This document shows, piece after piece, positions 1 to 7,078 of a stretch of DNA of 63,138 nt. The notes below the pieces were generated by a model that ran no database searches, had not been told where the DNA came from, and saw only the letters and a list, made by a program, of their open reading frames with translations. The stretch lies in assembly GCF_004570865.1 (NCBI RefSeq), contig NZ_SPQS01000029.1, positions 1 through 63,138 of the forward strand, in the 5' to 3' direction. The DNA is from Bradyrhizobium frederickii (lineage in GTDB: Bacteria > Pseudomonadota > Alphaproteobacteria > Rhizobiales > Xanthobacteraceae). How positions within the stretch are numbered: the stretch's first letter is position 1; every line of letters starts with the position of its first letter. The position numbers were made by a program, and so were the translations under genes.

Positions 1-205
1 TGGGTTCGGCGATCCGACTCCCGCCGCCCGGACCGAAAACATCGGCAGCGCTGCCTTCGAGCTGGGCCTTCCACGATGTGATCTGATTGGGGTGAACGTC
101 GAACTGCTCCGCCAGTTGCGCCAGCGTGCGGTCACCCTTGACGGCGGCAAGTGCCACCTTCGCCTTGAAAGCCGGAGTGTGGTTCCGCCGTGCTCGTCTG
201 CTCAT
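1..205 (-). CDS. IS3-family transposase OrfA (partial, runs off left edge)
   Basis: The minus-strand frame from the ATG at 205 gives a typical OrfA N terminus: a basic start (MSRRARRNHTPAFKAKVALA), then a helix-turn-helix with TLAQLAEQFDVHPNQITSWK, the HTH_Tnp_1 pattern used to bind the IS ends. About 68 codons are visible and the frame is open at the edge. In this family OrfA is normally joined to OrfB, the DDE integrase, by programmed frameshifting; OrfB would lie to the left. The family assignment is firm, the subgroup is not determined. Confidence 0.85.
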   Translation of the reverse strand, partial: MSRRARRNHTPAFKAKVALAAVKGDRTLAQLAEQFDVHPNQITSWKAQLEGSAADVFGPGGGSRIAEP

Positions 206-292
206 CGTCTCTCCTGATTCGCGGGTCAATCTTGCCCGCCGTCAGGCAGAAACTCCACTTATCGCGCTGTTCAGATTTGCGGGACCAGCTCA
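1..292. mobile_element. Right end of an IS3-family insertion sequence, cut by the window edge
   Basis: This span holds the start of an OrfA-type transposase on the minus strand plus its upstream terminal region. The outer boundary is placed at 292 because the reading frame of the interrupted downstream gene resumes cleanly at 293 (codons for Asp-Leu-Tyr-Ser-Lys). The terminus read inward on the minus strand begins TGAGCTGGTCCC, and a TGA...CCC end is plausible for IS3-family ends. The other end and the target duplication lie outside the window, so whether the element is intact cannot be judged. Confidence 0.7.
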
Positions 293-1237
293 GACCTCTA
301 CTCGAAACGCAAGCTGCGCGAGAGCGGCACACAACCAGACATCTATCAATATGATCATATCCCCTACGGTCTGAAAATGCAGATCGAGCATATATGGGAC
401 GATGCTATTGGTGTGCCTTACTATACTTCAGGCTCTCGTAGCGACGACAAGATCTTTGATGTTTACTTTACAATTGCGAAGATCTTACGGCGCGAATTCA
501 GCGTTATGACGCTGCTTCCCAGTATCGACCAGCGTTCACCGAGCGCTGCTTATCAGGACGTACGAGGTTGGTTTGAACGCGAATCCAATGTCGATCGCGT
601 CCTCGACGCGGTTGAGCTTTCCTTTCGACTGATCGACGGTCATACGCGCAGTTTCGACTATTTACGTAGGCAGAAATCGGACGAGATCGCCACCGAAGCT
701 ATCAACGAACTCAATACTCGGTTTAAAGAGCACGGCGTCGGCTATCAGTTTGTAGATCGTCAAATTGTTCGGATAGATTCCGCATTCATCCATGCGGAAG
801 CAGTCATTCCTGCGCTAGACGTTCTGCGTGGCGTCGAGTTCAAAAACGCCCAGGACGAATTTCTTAGCGCCTTTGAACACTATCGTCACGGCAAGCATGA
901 GGAAGCGTTGGTAGACTGCGCGAAGTCCTTCGAGAGCACGATGAAAATCATTTGCCACAAACGCGGCTGGCCATTTGATCCAAACCGATCGACCGCTTCC
1001 GAATTGGTCAAAACGTGCCTCGATAAAGGTCTGATACCCGCATATTGGGAAAGTCATTTTACAGGCTTGAGGACGATACTTTCATCGGGAATACCAACCG
1101 CCCGAAACCGCCAAGGTGGGCATGGCGCCGGGACGCTTCCGAACAACGAGCCGCCAGCAGAACTTGTTTCGTATGTCCTGCACATGACCGCTTCAACTAT
1201 TCTCTTTCTCAGCGAGGCTGAGAAGAAGCTGCCTTAA
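293..1237 (+). pseudogene. 5'-truncated Abi/HEPN-like gene (resembles STM4504/CBY_0614 family), disrupted by IS3 element
   Basis: From the first ATG (377) this encodes 286 residues ending in a domain like the Abi_C/HEPN-type C-terminal domain: a helical stretch, then RNRQGGHGAG and a long terminal helix. The same frame is open upstream to the IS boundary and reads DLYSKRKLRESGTQPDIYQY before the ATG. That matches my recollection of the family N terminus (M-x-I-F-D-L-x-S-K-R...), so the insertion removed only about four or five codons, including the start. No start codon lies between 218 and 377 in frame, and no Shine-Dalgarno sequence precedes 377. A shortened product from 377 is possible but would lack about 30 conserved residues. 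The family name is from memory; function (possibly anti-phage) is unproven. The region looks less GC-rich than its surroundings, which suggests transfer. Confidence 0.7.
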
Positions 1238-1324
1238 TGGACAGCCCGTTCAGCGCGAACCGTAGCCGACTGCGAAGCCGAACCAGCGGCCCTGTAGCGT
1301 GATTTGAGGCCGACGGAGTTTTCA

Positions 1325-1759
1325 ATGCCGCTCTATGATGTAACTGATTGGGTTCAGGGTACCTTCTGCGTGCCAACAGCGCTCGCTGCCATCACCGGCA
1401 AGAAAATCCCCGATGTTATGGAAGCCATCAACAAGCAGGCAGAAATCCTCGGGATTGGACCCTTCACGCAATCTGAAGGCATTCCTCCCAAGTGTTGGCT
1501 CGAAGCACTGCCGTCCTTGGGCATCTCCAGACGCTTCGACGAATTCCATAAGGGCCTGACGATCGAAGAGCTTTTTGAGAAGTCTACTACACTGTCTCCG
1601 ATACTTGTCCTGACCTCACACAGGGAGTTGGGCGAAGGCCACGTCTTTGCGGCGTACAACGGTTACGTCGTCGACACCTACACCGGCGGGAAAGTCACCC
1701 CCTTCAGTGAGGTCCCTGAGGCCATAAAGGGCTTCAGAGTTGTGACCGAGATCTACTGA
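1325..1759 (+). CDS. Small papain-like/C39-like cysteine-peptidase-fold protein, 144 aa
   Basis: I do not recognise a named family. The pattern looks like a compact papain-like fold: a Cys early in a helix (GTFCVPTALAAITGK, Cys15), then a distal His in GEGHVFAAYNG followed by an Asp in VVDTYTGG, giving a plausible Cys-His-Asp triad. There is no signal peptide and no membrane segment. The ATG at 1325 is chosen because GGAG lies about six bases upstream; a TTG at 1304 is the only alternative. It begins 87 bases after the truncated Abi-like gene in the same orientation, so the two may have been one acquired module. Possible roles are a peptidase, a bacteriocin-processing-like domain or an inactive relative. 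Confidence 0.6.
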   Translation: MPLYDVTDWVQGTFCVPTALAAITGKKIPDVMEAINKQAEILGIGPFTQSEGIPPKCWLEALPSLGISRRFDEFHKGLTIEELFEKSTTLSPILVLTSHRELGEGHVFAAYNGYVVDTYTGGKVTPFSEVPEAIKGFRVVTEIY

Positions 1760-1999
1760 ACGCCCGCCTTCGGCGCTATGCCCACCCCCGACCCAAGGGC
1801 TCGAGAGGGGTGCTGCACAGACACGGGCTCGATTGAAAACCCGGCCAAGATTCTGCGCTATGCCAATGACAAAGTGTGTCTGACCCGCACGTAATCCGCA
1901 CGTATGGTAGTGCCCCGATGCGGATTTTACTGTTATTTTGTGCTCCCTACAGCCTGATCGGCCCAAAAATCTCAAGACGTTCTCAAGGAGATAAGAAAA

Positions 2000-2452
2000 A
2001 TGCGATACCTCCACACCATGCTGCGCGTGCGCAATCTCGATGCTGCGCTGAAATTCTATGTCGATGCGTTCGGGCTGAAGGAGGTGCGGCGGATCGAGAA
2101 CGACAAGGGGCGCTTCACGCTGGTGTTCCTGTGCTCGGCGGACGATCTCGAGGCGCTGAAGAAGCAGCCGCCGACGCGCGGGGCGCCGCTGGTCGAGCTC
2201 ACCTACAATTGGGACGAGGAGACCTACGGCGAGGATCGCTTCTTCGGCCATCTCGCCTATGAGGTCGACGACATCTACGCCACTTGCGAGAAGCTGATGA
2301 AGGCCGGCGTCACCATCAACCGGCCGCCGCGCGACGGCAACATGGCCTTCGTCCGTTCGCCGGACCTGCACTCGATCGAGCTGTTGCAGAAGGGCGAGCC
2401 GAAGCCGCCGCAGGAGCCGTGGGCCTCGATGCCCAACACCGGCCACTGGTAG
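2000..2452 (+). CDS. gloA: Lactoylglutathione lyase (glyoxalase I)
   Basis: This 150-residue VOC-superfamily protein isomerises the hemithioacetal of methylglyoxal and glutathione to S-lactoylglutathione in the cytoplasm. The expected metal ligands are all present: His5 (MRYLHTMLRV), Glu66 (LVELTYNW), His84 (FFGHLAYEV) and Glu127 (HSIELLQ). The spacing and length fit the bacterial nickel-type enzyme. AAGGAG lies just upstream of the ATG, which supports the start. A short membrane-protein gene and a glutathione S-transferase follow, a loosely glutathione-related neighbourhood. Confidence 0.95.
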   Translation: MRYLHTMLRVRNLDAALKFYVDAFGLKEVRRIENDKGRFTLVFLCSADDLEALKKQPPTRGAPLVELTYNWDEETYGEDRFFGHLAYEVDDIYATCEKLMKAGVTINRPPRDGNMAFVRSPDLHSIELLQKGEPKPPQEPWASMPNTGHW

Positions 2453-2522
2453 GCTCGCAGGACAGGAACAAGCGCTTAGCCCCGGCGTTCACCCTCCAGT
2501 GATGCGATTGGAGGAGGATGCG

Positions 2523-2603
2523 ATGGCGAGAGGGCTGTTGCTGTGGATGATTGGCGTGCCGATCCCGGTGATCATTCTGTTATGGCTGTTCTTCGGCCGC
2601 TGA
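2523..2603 (+). CDS. Small single-pass membrane protein, 26 aa
   Basis: The frame encodes MARGLLLWMIG, then a hydrophobic run ending in LWLFFGR and a stop. It is almost all transmembrane segment, with a positively charged residue at each end. It is preceded by a near-perfect ribosome binding site (GGAGGAGG at 2510-2517, five bases before the ATG) and followed within 25 bases by a strong terminator, so it looks like a genuine tiny gene, perhaps cotranscribed with gloA. No function is known. Confidence 0.7.
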   Translation: MARGLLLWMIGVPIPVIILLWLFFGR

Positions 2604-2626
2604 CCGTCAGGTTGAACTTTGCAATG

Positions 2627-2653
2627 AAAGCTCCGCCTCGTGCGGAGCTTTTT
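2627..2653 (+). terminator. Rho-independent terminator after gloA and the 26-aa gene
   Basis: A 10-bp stem (AAAGCTCCGC at 2627-2636 with GCGGAGCTTT at 2642-2651), a five-base loop and a run of T form a canonical intrinsic terminator. Confidence 0.85.
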
Positions 2654-2741
2654 GCATGAGGGGCGCGCTGCAATCGCGCATCGCTCCGGGCACCGGATTC
2701 CGCTATCACCCGCAACAAGCGACAATGCGGGGAGACGCTTC

Positions 2742-3380
2742 ATGCCTGATACCAAGCTGACGATCTGGGGCCGCGCCAATTCGGTCAACGTGCAGAAAGT
2801 GCTGTGGTGCCTGACCGAGCTCGATCTGCCCTATGAGCGCATCGACGCCGGTATGAGCCACGGCAGGACGCGCGAGGCCGAGTATCTGGCGATGAACCCC
2901 AACGCGCGGATCCCGACGCTGGTCGAGGGCGACTTCGTGCTGTGGGAATCCAATTCGATCATGCGCTATCTCTGCCTCGCGCATGGACGCGGCACGCCGA
3001 TCTATCCGGAGGCGCCGAAGCAGCGCGCCTCGGTCGACCGCTGGCTCGACTGGACGCTGTCGACGGTGCAGCCGGTCGACCGCCCGGTGTTCTGGGGCAT
3101 CGTGCGCACGGCGCCCGCCGAGCGCGACATGATCCAGGTGCAGCGCGATGCCGACGCCGCCGCCGAGGTCTGGGCGATCGCCGACCGCCTGCTCTCCTCG
3201 CGCCGGTTCATGGAGGGCGATGCATTCACGCTCGCCGACATCGCGCTCGGTTGTTATGCGCGGCGCTGGCTCGGGGTCGAGGGCATCTCCCGGCCTGCGC
3301 AGCCGCACCTGACGCGCTGGCTCGCCGAGCTCGGCAAGCGGCCCGGATTTGCACAACATGTCGCACCGCCGATGTCGTGA
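2742..3380 (+). CDS. Glutathione S-transferase family protein
   Basis: This 212-residue cytoplasmic protein has the two GST domains in order. An N-terminal thioredoxin-like domain (about 1-80) begins LTIWGRANSVNVQKVLWCL and carries the glutathione-binding NPNARIPTL and ESNSIMRYL motifs; an all-helical C-terminal domain (about 90-205) includes the DAFTLADIALG helix-capping motif. Length is normal for the family. The start at 2742 puts the first beta strand three residues in and follows GGGGAG by about seven bases. The substrate cannot be inferred from sequence. Confidence 0.93.
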   Translation: MPDTKLTIWGRANSVNVQKVLWCLTELDLPYERIDAGMSHGRTREAEYLAMNPNARIPTLVEGDFVLWESNSIMRYLCLAHGRGTPIYPEAPKQRASVDRWLDWTLSTVQPVDRPVFWGIVRTAPAERDMIQVQRDADAAAEVWAIADRLLSSRRFMEGDAFTLADIALGCYARRWLGVEGISRPAQPHLTRWLAELGKRPGFAQHVAPPMS

Positions 3381-3464
3381 GCCGGCGGTGCGCCTAAGTT
3401 GCGGTGAGAGCAAGATGAATCCGCGCTTCGGCGCAAACCTTCGCCGTCACTTCGGCGCTTGACG

Positions 3465-3497
3465 GCTACTGTGCATGGGGTTGTTTTCGCGTTTTTG
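3465..3497 (-). repeat. 33-bp intergenic repeat, copy 1
   Basis: The reverse complement of this segment is identical over 33 bases to 24756-24788 (core AACGCGAAAACAACCCCATG). Here it follows the stop codon of the minus-strand gene at 3506 by nine bases, in the same orientation relative to that gene as the other copy. Only half of the hairpin seen at the second copy is present. Confidence 0.8.
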
Positions 3498-3505
3498 TCC
3501 TTGGC

Positions 3506-3673
3506 CTAGCGCCAGCCGCGCTCGACCAGCAGCACGCCGACGATCAGCACCAGGGTCACCGCCGCGGTCGCCAGCCGCGCCGTCCAGCTCAGGCCGCGGC
3601 CGACCCACCACAGCAGCGCGCAGTACATCACGACGGGAACGATAAGGTCGAGGCGCAGCAGATCCGGCGACAT
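3506..3673 (-). CDS. Small two-helix membrane protein, 55 aa
   Basis: The frame reads MSPDLLRLDLIVPVVMYCAL, continues through a first membrane helix, a short RGLSWTAR loop and a second helix (VTLVLIVGVLLV), and ends ERGWR. Two transmembrane segments joined by a basic loop suggest an inner-membrane protein. It lies immediately downstream of the next minus-strand gene (3680) with six bases between them, so the two are probably cotranscribed. Function is unknown. Confidence 0.65.
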   Translation of the reverse strand: MSPDLLRLDLIVPVVMYCALLWWVGRGLSWTARLATAAVTLVLIVGVLLVERGWR

Positions 3674-3679
3674 CGGCCT

Positions 3680-3931
3680 TTAGCGCCTGACGGTGGTGTC
3701 GACGCTGATCGAGCCGTCGATCTTCACGCAGGTCCCGGTGCCCTCGACCATGACGAAGCGCGGGCCATAGGAGGCGCAGGAGCTTCCTCGGGCCTTGCTG
3801 CCGGCCGCGCCCTTCAGCGGCGCGGCGGTTGCGCCCGCCTGCGGCCGCTCGGCAGGCGGCAGACGCAGGGCCTCCGCCGCCGCGGCGGTTGTGACGAGCA
3901 ACGAGATCAGAACGAGGAGCGGCCTGCGCAT
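3680..3931 (-). CDS. Short secreted protein with a porin-N-terminus-like motif, 83 aa
   Basis: The N terminus (MRRPLLVLISLLVTTAAAAE) is a signal peptide. The mature part is low-complexity Ala/Pro/Gly and then CASYGPRFVMVEGTGTCVKI. That C-x-x-Y-G-x-x-F-x5-G-T-x-T-C-x-K-I pattern closely resembles the start of alphaproteobacterial general porins (typically C-x-x-Y-G-x-G-F-x-x-I-P-G-T-D-T-C-x-K-I-G-G), including the two cysteines. Here the protein stops about ten residues later, with no barrel. It may be a remnant of a porin or a stand-alone periplasmic protein. Confidence 0.65.
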   Translation of the reverse strand: MRRPLLVLISLLVTTAAAAEALRLPPAERPQAGATAAPLKGAAGSKARGSSCASYGPRFVMVEGTGTCVKIDGSISVDTTVRR

Positions 3932-3982
3932 GGCGGCGTTCTAGCCCGGACCGGCGCAGCGCGCCATCGGGGCGGCCGGCGA

Positions 3983-4237
3983 TCAGATGAACTTGATGCC
4001 GGCTAATTTGCCGCGGCGCCAGACCACCTGGCAGCTCCGACCGGTGCGCGAATCGCGTGCGAAGGCGAGCCGGATCACGCCCGGGAGCTGGCTGGTGTCC
4101 TCGTCCAGCGTGATCTTGGCGCCGGAATCCGAGATGTCCTGGACCAGGCAATGCCGCGCGGCGAAGCCGCCGTCGAGCGTGATCCAGGCGTGCTTCGACA
4201 GCAGCTTGCGGGCTGCTCGCTTTTTCGGCGGTGGCAT
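3983..4237 (-). CDS. PilZ-domain-like protein, 84 aa
   Basis: A single small beta-barrel domain: a basic N terminus (MPPPKKRAARKLLSKHAWI), then CLVQDISDSGAKI, the D/N-x-S-x-x-G motif typical of PilZ, and RSCQVVWRRGKLAGIKF at the end. PilZ domains commonly bind cyclic di-GMP, but the RxxxR element is not well formed here, so binding is uncertain. The start at 4237 is preferred because GGGAGGGAGA precedes it; a longer frame to 4294 has no such site. Confidence 0.7.
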   Translation of the reverse strand: MPPPKKRAARKLLSKHAWITLDGGFAARHCLVQDISDSGAKITLDEDTSQLPGVIRLAFARDSRTGRSCQVVWRRGKLAGIKFI

Positions 4238-4462
4238 TGGCGAGAGATCTCCCTCCCCAGCGCTACTCAGGGACCCCCTAACAAACCGTTGCAATCGCCT
4301 CCTGATCGTCCAGGATCGGCGCTGTCCACCGGGGCCAAAAGACCGGCCCGACCGGCTTGCCCGGAGGCGGAAAGGCCACTATACGTTCGCCCGCTGCAAG
4401 CCGCCGGGCCCTGTTCGGCCGGCCAGCGGCCGTGCCGGGAACAACGGCAGGGCCCTGCGTTT

Positions 4463-4537
4463 GCTCCCTTCGTCTATCGGTTAGGACGCCACCCTTTCAC
4501 GGTGGAGAGAGCGGTTCGATTCCGCTAGGGAGCGCCA
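4463..4537 (+). tRNA. tRNA-Glu (anticodon UUC)
   Basis: A complete cloverleaf can be drawn: acceptor GCTCCCT/AGGGAGC, anticodon stem CCACC/GGTGG with loop CTTTCAC (anticodon TTC), and T arm with GGTTCGATTCC. The discriminator G at 4534 is followed by an encoded CCA (4535-4537). Confidence 0.97.
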
Positions 4538-4661
4538 GTGCGCAGGCGATGAACGCGCCGCATGAGCCGCCACGGCGGCCGAACAGCAATTTCCGCTGCT
4601 TCCGCATGAACCTCCCCACCGCTCGCCACCGACCAATGTCGGTTGGAACCGGTCCTGGCCC

Positions 4662-5318
4662 ATGGCGCAGCGCTACCCCGAGATTGAAGGTTTGCCCGGC
4701 GCGTCCGCACTGACGCCGGACCTTCCGCCATGGCTGGGCCATCCCCGCCCGCATCCATCGGACCTGCGCGCCAAGATGCTGGAGCACATGGCCCGCGCCG
4801 GATCGCGTCCGAAGGCCGATCTCGCGCCGGCCGCGCCGGTGCCGTCAGGCGGGATCGCCCTGGATCTCCTCGGCGATGTCATCCTGTTCGGTGTCGTCGC
4901 CCTGCTCTTCCAGTCGCGCGTTCCTCTCTATTTGGGGGCGTTCATCTTCCTGACCGACGGCGGGCGCATTGAAAGCGCGCTGGCAGGGATCGGCATCCGC
5001 CTCGAGCCCGAAACGATCGGCGCGGATATCGTCAAGCGCTCCGCATTCTGGTTCGGATGGTTCGCGTTGCTGGCCGCCTTGAAAGGCTCCGTCCCCGCCT
5101 GGCTCGCGCCGTGGTTGCCGCCGGCGGACTCCTGGTCTTTCCTCGCCGGCATCGCCCTCCTGCTCGCCGTCGTCGAAGCATTCACGGCGCTGGCATTGCG
5201 GCGCGCATTGCCGCAACTGGGATTGGAGATCAGCCCGAACGGCCTGACATGGACGACGATCCAGTTCGCCGTGGCCGTCGGCGCATTGGCCTTGCTGGTG
5301 CTGTTCGGATCTTCCTAG
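4662..5318 (+). CDS. Uncharacterised inner-membrane protein, 218 aa
   Basis: No family is recognised. The first 65 residues are soluble and Pro/Ala-rich. Then come four or five hydrophobic helices, at about 66-83 (GIALDLLGDVILFGVVALLF), 88-98, 127-142, 158-178 and 198-217. The gene stands alone about 125 bases after tRNA-Glu. The ATG at 4662 follows GGTCCTGGCCC and has only a weak ribosome binding site; internal starts are possible. Function is unknown. Confidence 0.7.
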   Translation: MAQRYPEIEGLPGASALTPDLPPWLGHPRPHPSDLRAKMLEHMARAGSRPKADLAPAAPVPSGGIALDLLGDVILFGVVALLFQSRVPLYLGAFIFLTDGGRIESALAGIGIRLEPETIGADIVKRSAFWFGWFALLAALKGSVPAWLAPWLPPADSWSFLAGIALLLAVVEAFTALALRRALPQLGLEISPNGLTWTTIQFAVAVGALALLVLFGSS

Positions 5319-5526
5319 GCAGCGCGGTTGCTCCACCGCGCCCTCAATGACGAGGTTGTGAGAAAGCCTGCTGCAAAGCGGGTCCTTATGCCGCGCTTTT
5401 TCCTGCGCCGTCGAGGCGCAGCATTTACCGGAAATTTACCCCCGCTTCTGAGCGCCGGTATCATTTACTTAGAATTTGACCGCTACCGTGGAATTACGGA
5501 AACGATCCCAGACACGATTGGCGCGC

Positions 5527-6153
5527 ATGTCCGTCACAGAGTTCCTCAGGCAACGAGCAGTGGACGTCGCCGTGAACGGCAGCTACTCGCTGCCGCGCTG
5601 GTACGATTGCGAGGGCAAGCTGCGCACCTTCGCTTGCCGCACCAAGCGCGTCTCGCCCTTCCGCATGATCGTGGACGTGCCTGTCGTCGGCAAGGTCGGC
5701 GAGCGTCTCACGTCCTACTTCCAGGATTTCGGCGAATTCCAGTGCACCATCAGCGCGACGCTGAAGGCCGGCTTCCTGATGGAGCTGGACATGACGCGGG
5801 CGCGGCGCGCCTGGATGTCGGAGAAGCTGACCTGGCTGGAGAAAAAGCAAAAGGACGACAGCATCCAGGAGTTGCGGCGTGATGCGCGCTTCGTTCCCCA
5901 GGTCTCGCACACCTTCATGACGCTCGCCGACGGCAGCACCCATCCCTGCTTCATCATCGACGTCTCCACGGCCGGCGTCGCCATATCGTGCGAGTACGAC
6001 CCGCCGGTGGGAACCGCGCTGGCCGTCGGCGCGTGTGTGGGCCGGGTCATCCGCAAGTTCGACAACGGCTTCGCGGTCAGATTCGCCGAGAAGCAGGTGC
6101 GGGACGACGTGGTCCGGCTCGTTGCGCGCTCGCCGCTGCAGCAATCGGCTTGA
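5527..6153 (+). CDS. PilZ domain-containing protein, 208 aa
   Basis: The C-terminal half carries a PilZ-like barrel: ELRRDARFVPQ provides an R-x-x-x-R element, followed by CFIIDVSTAGVAISC (D-x-S-x-x-G motif) and IRKFDNGFAVRF. The N-terminal half (about 1-110) looks like a degenerate second barrel (RWYDCEGKLRTFACRTKRVS), an arrangement found in rhizobial cyclic di-GMP effectors. The family usually links cyclic di-GMP to motility or envelope functions. The ATG at 5527 is chosen; a TTG at 5476 would add 17 residues. It lies alone between unrelated genes. Confidence 0.8.
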   Translation: MSVTEFLRQRAVDVAVNGSYSLPRWYDCEGKLRTFACRTKRVSPFRMIVDVPVVGKVGERLTSYFQDFGEFQCTISATLKAGFLMELDMTRARRAWMSEKLTWLEKKQKDDSIQELRRDARFVPQVSHTFMTLADGSTHPCFIIDVSTAGVAISCEYDPPVGTALAVGACVGRVIRKFDNGFAVRFAEKQVRDDVVRLVARSPLQQSA

Positions 6154-6275
6154 CCGGACCGGCGGCCGTCCAGCCTCCGCATCGCCGCCCTATCGCCGCC
6201 CCATTGCGGGATCAATTTTTGACGGTCCGTGCCTCGCGCCGGACGTCATTTGCGGACTCGCGATCGGGGGACCGG

Positions 6276-6533
6276 ATGGCAGTCAACAACATCACAGTTG
6301 ATAAGATTACCTGGGACAGGGTCGGCCGGGTCACCGCGCCCGGACGCTACATGTACACGTTCGGCTGGCTGACCATCACGGCCGGCGATCTGGAGATCTG
6401 GAAGCTCTACCCGCAGGCCGCGTTCACGCTGCTATCGCAGCCGGGTGATCCGGATACATCCCCGGCGGGCGAGTTCCATCTCGGCGCTTTCGACGTCGCC
6501 CCCGAAGCGCCGCCGCCGTTCACCACCCACTGA
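6276..6533 (+). CDS. Hypothetical protein, 85 aa
   Basis: I do not recognise a family. The product is a soluble protein beginning MAVNNITVDKITWDRVGRVT with an aromatic, beta-rich middle (YMYTFGWLTITAGDLEIWKLY) and a Pro-rich tail. There are no cysteines, no signal peptide and no membrane segment. GGGGG about seven bases upstream of the ATG supports the start. It follows the PilZ gene by 122 bases in the same direction. Confidence 0.6.
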   Translation: MAVNNITVDKITWDRVGRVTAPGRYMYTFGWLTITAGDLEIWKLYPQAAFTLLSQPGDPDTSPAGEFHLGAFDVAPEAPPPFTTH

Positions 6534-6592
6534 CGGCAGAAAGCGCCGGCCGGCGCGGGAACGCATGGCATGGGCGTTGCTTTATCATCGCC

Positions 6593-6745
6593 ATGATACA
6601 CATCCCCGCCGTCGACCAAGCCTTCCTGCTGTTGCTCATCGTGTTCTGCCTCGGCACGTGCCTCGTACGCGCCTTCTGGGAGCTGGAACAGGCGCGGACG
6701 CGCCGGACCGCTTCGCCGCCCCGCAGGGACTCAAAGCGCAACTAG
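6593..6745 (+). CDS. Small membrane protein, 50 aa
   Basis: The frame encodes MIHIPAVDQ, a hydrophobic helix (AFLLLLIVFCLGTCLV), and a highly charged Arg-rich tail ending SPPRRDSKRN. This looks like a single-pass inner-membrane protein with its basic C terminus in the cytoplasm. The evidence is the membrane helix and the charge asymmetry only; the ribosome binding site is weak. Confidence 0.45.
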   Translation: MIHIPAVDQAFLLLLIVFCLGTCLVRAFWELEQARTRRTASPPRRDSKRN

Positions 6746-7078
6746 CAGGCCTGCAGGCCGTCCCACCTCTGGACCAGCCCTGCTTTCGGCGCTCCACCGC
6801 GACCGGCGGGGTAAGCTGGCCAGCGACTCAAAGAAACCCGCGCATATCATTGATCTGGCTTACCAACATGCTCCGGTCTCGGCAGACGCGGCCTTTGCCA
6901 TGGCTGACGAACTGGTACTGTGATCCAATTGATTACGCTTGTATTCTACGGCTCGGCGGGCGACGGCAGATGAACGGGAGCTGTCGCGCGCGTTAAGTGA
7001 GCCGACAGCGAGCGCATGACACATGGTCGCATCGCTGAATGTAGATTAGCGGACCAAGGGAACCTATTTTCGGCGCCG
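6746..7078. other. Intergenic stretch with no recognisable gene
   Basis: About 330 bases between the 50-residue gene and the PrsW-like gene. I see no conserved frame, RNA gene or strong hairpin. An in-frame ATG at 7016 could extend the next gene by 21 residues, but the added sequence is not hydrophobic or family-like. Confidence 0.5.

Noticed and set aside
126..374. A plus-strand 82-codon frame near the left edge
   Set aside because: It is antisense to the OrfA transposase and then out of frame with the truncated Abi-like gene.
4463..4537. Integration site at tRNA-Glu
   Set aside because: No integrase gene and no repeated tRNA 3' end are found nearby, and the flanking genes look chromosomal.
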